A stretch of DNA of 64,000 nucleotides from Bacteroidota bacterium (GTDB taxonomy: Bacteria > Bacteroidota > Bacteroidia > 2-12-FULL-35-15): positions 91,874-155,873 of the forward strand of contig JAOQAG010000007.1 in assembly GCA_025963715.1 (NCBI GenBank). Direction: 5' to 3'. A program made the position numbers and the translations under genes. Position 1 is the stretch's first letter, and each line of letters starts with the position of its first letter. The notes beneath the pieces are model-generated. The model saw only the letters and a program-made list of their open reading frames with translations. It searched no databases and was not told the DNA's origin. Shown piece after piece: positions 61,905 to 64,000 of the stretch.

Positions 61905-63803
61905 ATGAAAGCGCTACCCATTTCATTACTATTATTTGGACTATTGTTCATTAATAGCAAACTACTTCATTCACAAACCGGTCCTGCGGGAGTTGGTGCT
62001 ACTGCTACTAACGCACTTTGGCTAAAAGCCGATGCCGGTACCAGTACAACTGTTTCCGGCGCAGCTATTTCGGCCTGGTACGATCAATCCGGCAATACAT
62101 TAAGTGTATTGCAAAGCATAGCCGCTCAGCGCCCAACCTATACTACCACTCTGATGAATGGTTATCCGGCCATCGAATTTGACAACAGCACTTCTTCCGG
62201 GCAAAATGATATGATGGTAGGGTATGATAATCCGGTGCTTGATAATACAACGGGCTATACTTTTTTTACCGTTTCCCGGATAAAAGGCTTTGATGGGAAT
62301 GCAAAATGTATTATATCCAAACGTACCACCATTGATATTGATGAAGCCTTCATGCTTTTTTATTACACCGGTAATGCCTTTTTCCTGGATGTCGATGGCC
62401 TTAGCGATCGTTTTAGCACAATCAGCACCTATAGCGCCAATACCAATTACATCATTGATGCTGTTTTTGATGGCTCATTAACAGCAGCCAACAGATCAAA
62501 AATTTACGAAGGCGAAAATCTTCGTAAAACAGGATCGGAAACCAGCACACTTGTGCCTGATAAAACATCGCCTTTAATGGTTGGTGCCACGCATGCTACA
62601 GACAACAGGCCTTTCAATGGTTATATCTCCGAAATTATTATTTACAGAACCGCACTTAATGATGCGCAGCGGATCATCGTCAATAATTATTTATCGGCAA
62701 AATATGACATTGCCTTAAGTGCAAACGATAAATATTTTGGCGATAATAACAGCGATGGCGATTACGACCGTGATGTAGCTGGTGTTGGTAAAGAAAGCTC
62801 CGGAAGCAACAATGCATTTGCATCCTCTATTGCAGCAGGTTTGGGAATAACCGTTAATTCGGGGCTTGATATCGACGATTATATTATTGCCGGGCACGCA
62901 TCTCCGCTCAATTACCAGATCATTTCTGATGTAGGCGGCATGACCGGAACAGCCAATGCGCGCTGGCAACGGATCTGGTATTTTGATGTGACCAATTCTG
63001 CTACGAATATCAGCACGAACGTTGAATTTGATATGAGCGACGGCATTACCTCCTGGTCAACCACATTGGGAAGCGTGTCGGATTATGTGTTGCTTTACAG
63101 GGCCGGGCAAACCGGTAACTGGACGGAACTTGCCACTGCCAGTGCAATTACAGGCGATAAAGTACAATTTAACGGTATTACTTTTTCAGGAAACGCAAAC
63201 GATGGCTATTACACCATCGGCACGCACAATTATCCTGTAAGCCCGCTACCGATTGAGTTATTGAATTTTAATGCCATTAAAAACGGAAGCGCTGTGGATG
63301 TTACCTGGGAAACTGCTTCGGAAACCAATAATGATTATTTCACGATCGAAAAATCGCGGGATGGAATAACATTTGAAACGGCAGGCACGGTGGACGGCGC
63401 CGGAAATAGTACGGGAATGATCCGGTATGCAGATAAAGATTATTCGCCTTATAGCGGTATTTCCTATTACCGTTTAAAACAAACCGATTTTAACGGCCAT
63501 AGCACATATTCCGATCTGGTGCCTGTCAATTATTATTTTGGCGACGATGGCATTACCATTTATCCGAATCCTGCCGGAAGTGATGAACCGCTGACCATGA
63601 GCATTACCGGCTTGGAAAACCAGCAGGTGCTGGTAGTCGTGCGGGATGTATCCGGAAAAGAATTTTATTCGAAGGTGATCATTACTGCTACAAACAAAGA
63701 GATTATTGCCATTGATCCCGATCAGAAGCTGGTGGCCGGGACATACATTGTGATTGCTTCCTCCAACAATAAATTATACAGCAAAAAGCTCATCATCCGT
63801 TAA
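61905..63803 (+). CDS. T9SS-secreted LamG-like protein
   Basis: 632 residues from ATG 61905 (MKALPISLLLFGLLFINSKLLHSQ, signal peptide; the earlier in-frame ATG 61878 would place nine residues before it). N-terminal half (about 25-265) is a jelly-roll LamG-like domain (LWLKADAGTSTTVSGAAISAWYDQSGN, YPAIEFDNS, FNGYISEIIIYRTALNDAQR), as in many lectin-like modules. Then comes a long segment with GDNNSDGDYDRDVAGVG, typical of T9SS proteins with a fibronectin-like ending (LPIELLNFNAIKNGSAVDVTWETASETNNDYF), and the T9SS type A sorting domain (IYPNPAGSDEPLTMS ... KKLIIR). Likely a secreted glycan- or surface-binding protein. Confidence 0.9.
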   Translation: MKALPISLLLFGLLFINSKLLHSQTGPAGVGATATNALWLKADAGTSTTVSGAAISAWYDQSGNTLSVLQSIAAQRPTYTTTLMNGYPAIEFDNSTSSGQNDMMVGYDNPVLDNTTGYTFFTVSRIKGFDGNAKCIISKRTTIDIDEAFMLFYYTGNAFFLDVDGLSDRFSTISTYSANTNYIIDAVFDGSLTAANRSKIYEGENLRKTGSETSTLVPDKTSPLMVGATHATDNRPFNGYISEIIIYRTALNDAQRIIVNNYLSAKYDIALSANDKYFGDNNSDGDYDRDVAGVGKESSGSNNAFASSIAAGLGITVNSGLDIDDYIIAGHASPLNYQIISDVGGMTGTANARWQRIWYFDVTNSATNISTNVEFDMSDGITSWSTTLGSVSDYVLLYRAGQTGNWTELATASAITGDKVQFNGITFSGNANDGYYTIGTHNYPVSPLPIELLNFNAIKNGSAVDVTWETASETNNDYFTIEKSRDGITFETAGTVDGAGNSTGMIRYADKDYSPYSGISYYRLKQTDFNGHSTYSDLVPVNYYFGDDGITIYPNPAGSDEPLTMSITGLENQQVLVVVRDVSGKEFYSKVIITATNKEIIAIDPDQKLVAGTYIVIASSNNKLYSKKLIIR

Positions 63804-63879
63804 CACAGAGAACACGGAGGTTACAGGGGTTTCACTGGGAAATATTTTCTGTTTTTATCCAGTAAAAAGTTTAAATGAC

Positions 63880-64000
63880 TATCGGGAAGTTTATACCAAA
63901 TGCTTTTATTTTGTATGGTTATGTTGTAGAACATTATTGTTTATGGAAACAGAAATACTTTCTTAAGCTGTCATCCCGGGCTTGACCCGGGATCTGCCAA
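63880..64000. repeat. Composite of family A end and family B element, cut by the window
   Basis: 63880-63898 matches the family A outer end (TATCGGGAAGTTTATACCA); the centre of family A is missing. From about 63930 it matches the family B element at 10690-10785 in the opposite orientation (TATGGAAA at 63942-63949, AGCTGTCATCCCGGGC, palindrome 63973-63993). The rest lies outside the window. Confidence 0.65.

Overview
This 64 kb window comes from the chromosome of a member of the Bacteroidota (class Bacteroidia or a close relative). Four lines of evidence support this. Six secreted proteins end in a type IX secretion (T9SS) C-terminal sorting domain. Many genes are preceded by the Bacteroidota sigma-A -7 element TAnnTTTG. 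The gene orders acpP-fabF-rnc-(IPExxxVDY)-pyk and panD-flippase are typical of the phylum. An IPExxxVDY-family gene, known only from Bacteroidota, is present. I see no transposase, integrase, phage gene, rRNA or CRISPR array.

Layout. 1-5053: end of a TPR protein, an outer-membrane barrel, a T9SS beta-propeller, an unusual RES toxin / HU-fusion antitoxin pair and tRNA-Asn. 5161-15583: housekeeping (PfkB kinase, Tat-exported superoxide dismutase, biotin carrier protein, M1 aminopeptidase, panD-flippase-rfaE2, radA). 15895-19990: a four-gene biosynthetic operon (UbiA prenyltransferase, type III polyketide synthase, methyltransferase, FAD reductase) behind a 28-bp perfect palindrome. 20140-35051: more housekeeping (SDR, rnhA, 23S-type four-helix bundle protein, marC, purN, acpP-fabF-rnc, pyk, M42 peptidase, ArsC-like, EamA transporter, yicC-gmk, ACMSD). 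35447-39568: a helical Bacteroidota protein, a probable structured RNA and a long-form purF. 39635-63803: a surface-protein region with a lysyl-oxidase-like P-domain protein, a 2461-residue beta-helix/Ig-like giant, a 1112-residue relative sharing the same 213-bp repeat unit, two further T9SS proteins, a TPR histidine kinase with a LytTR regulator, a CPBP protease and kbl.

Intergenic space is the other striking aspect. Nearly every gap over 100 bp is filled by dispersed, mostly inverted repeats. Some are MITE-like elements with terminal inverted repeats (280-469, 54751-54936). Others are mosaics of degenerate short words such as GTAGACA, CACTAAGGC, TCTCTGCGAGA and GATTAGTATATT, often joined by the motif ACACAG. 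These modules reach into genes: they supply stop codons for rfaE2, the methyltransferase and the 35447 gene, and nearly the same 42-bp block forms the leader of three unrelated genes.

The best candidates for something new are the HU-domain antitoxin paired with a RES toxin (3603-4782), the polyketide-prenyl operon with its palindromic operator (15895-19990), and the ACACAG-punctuated repeat mosaics.
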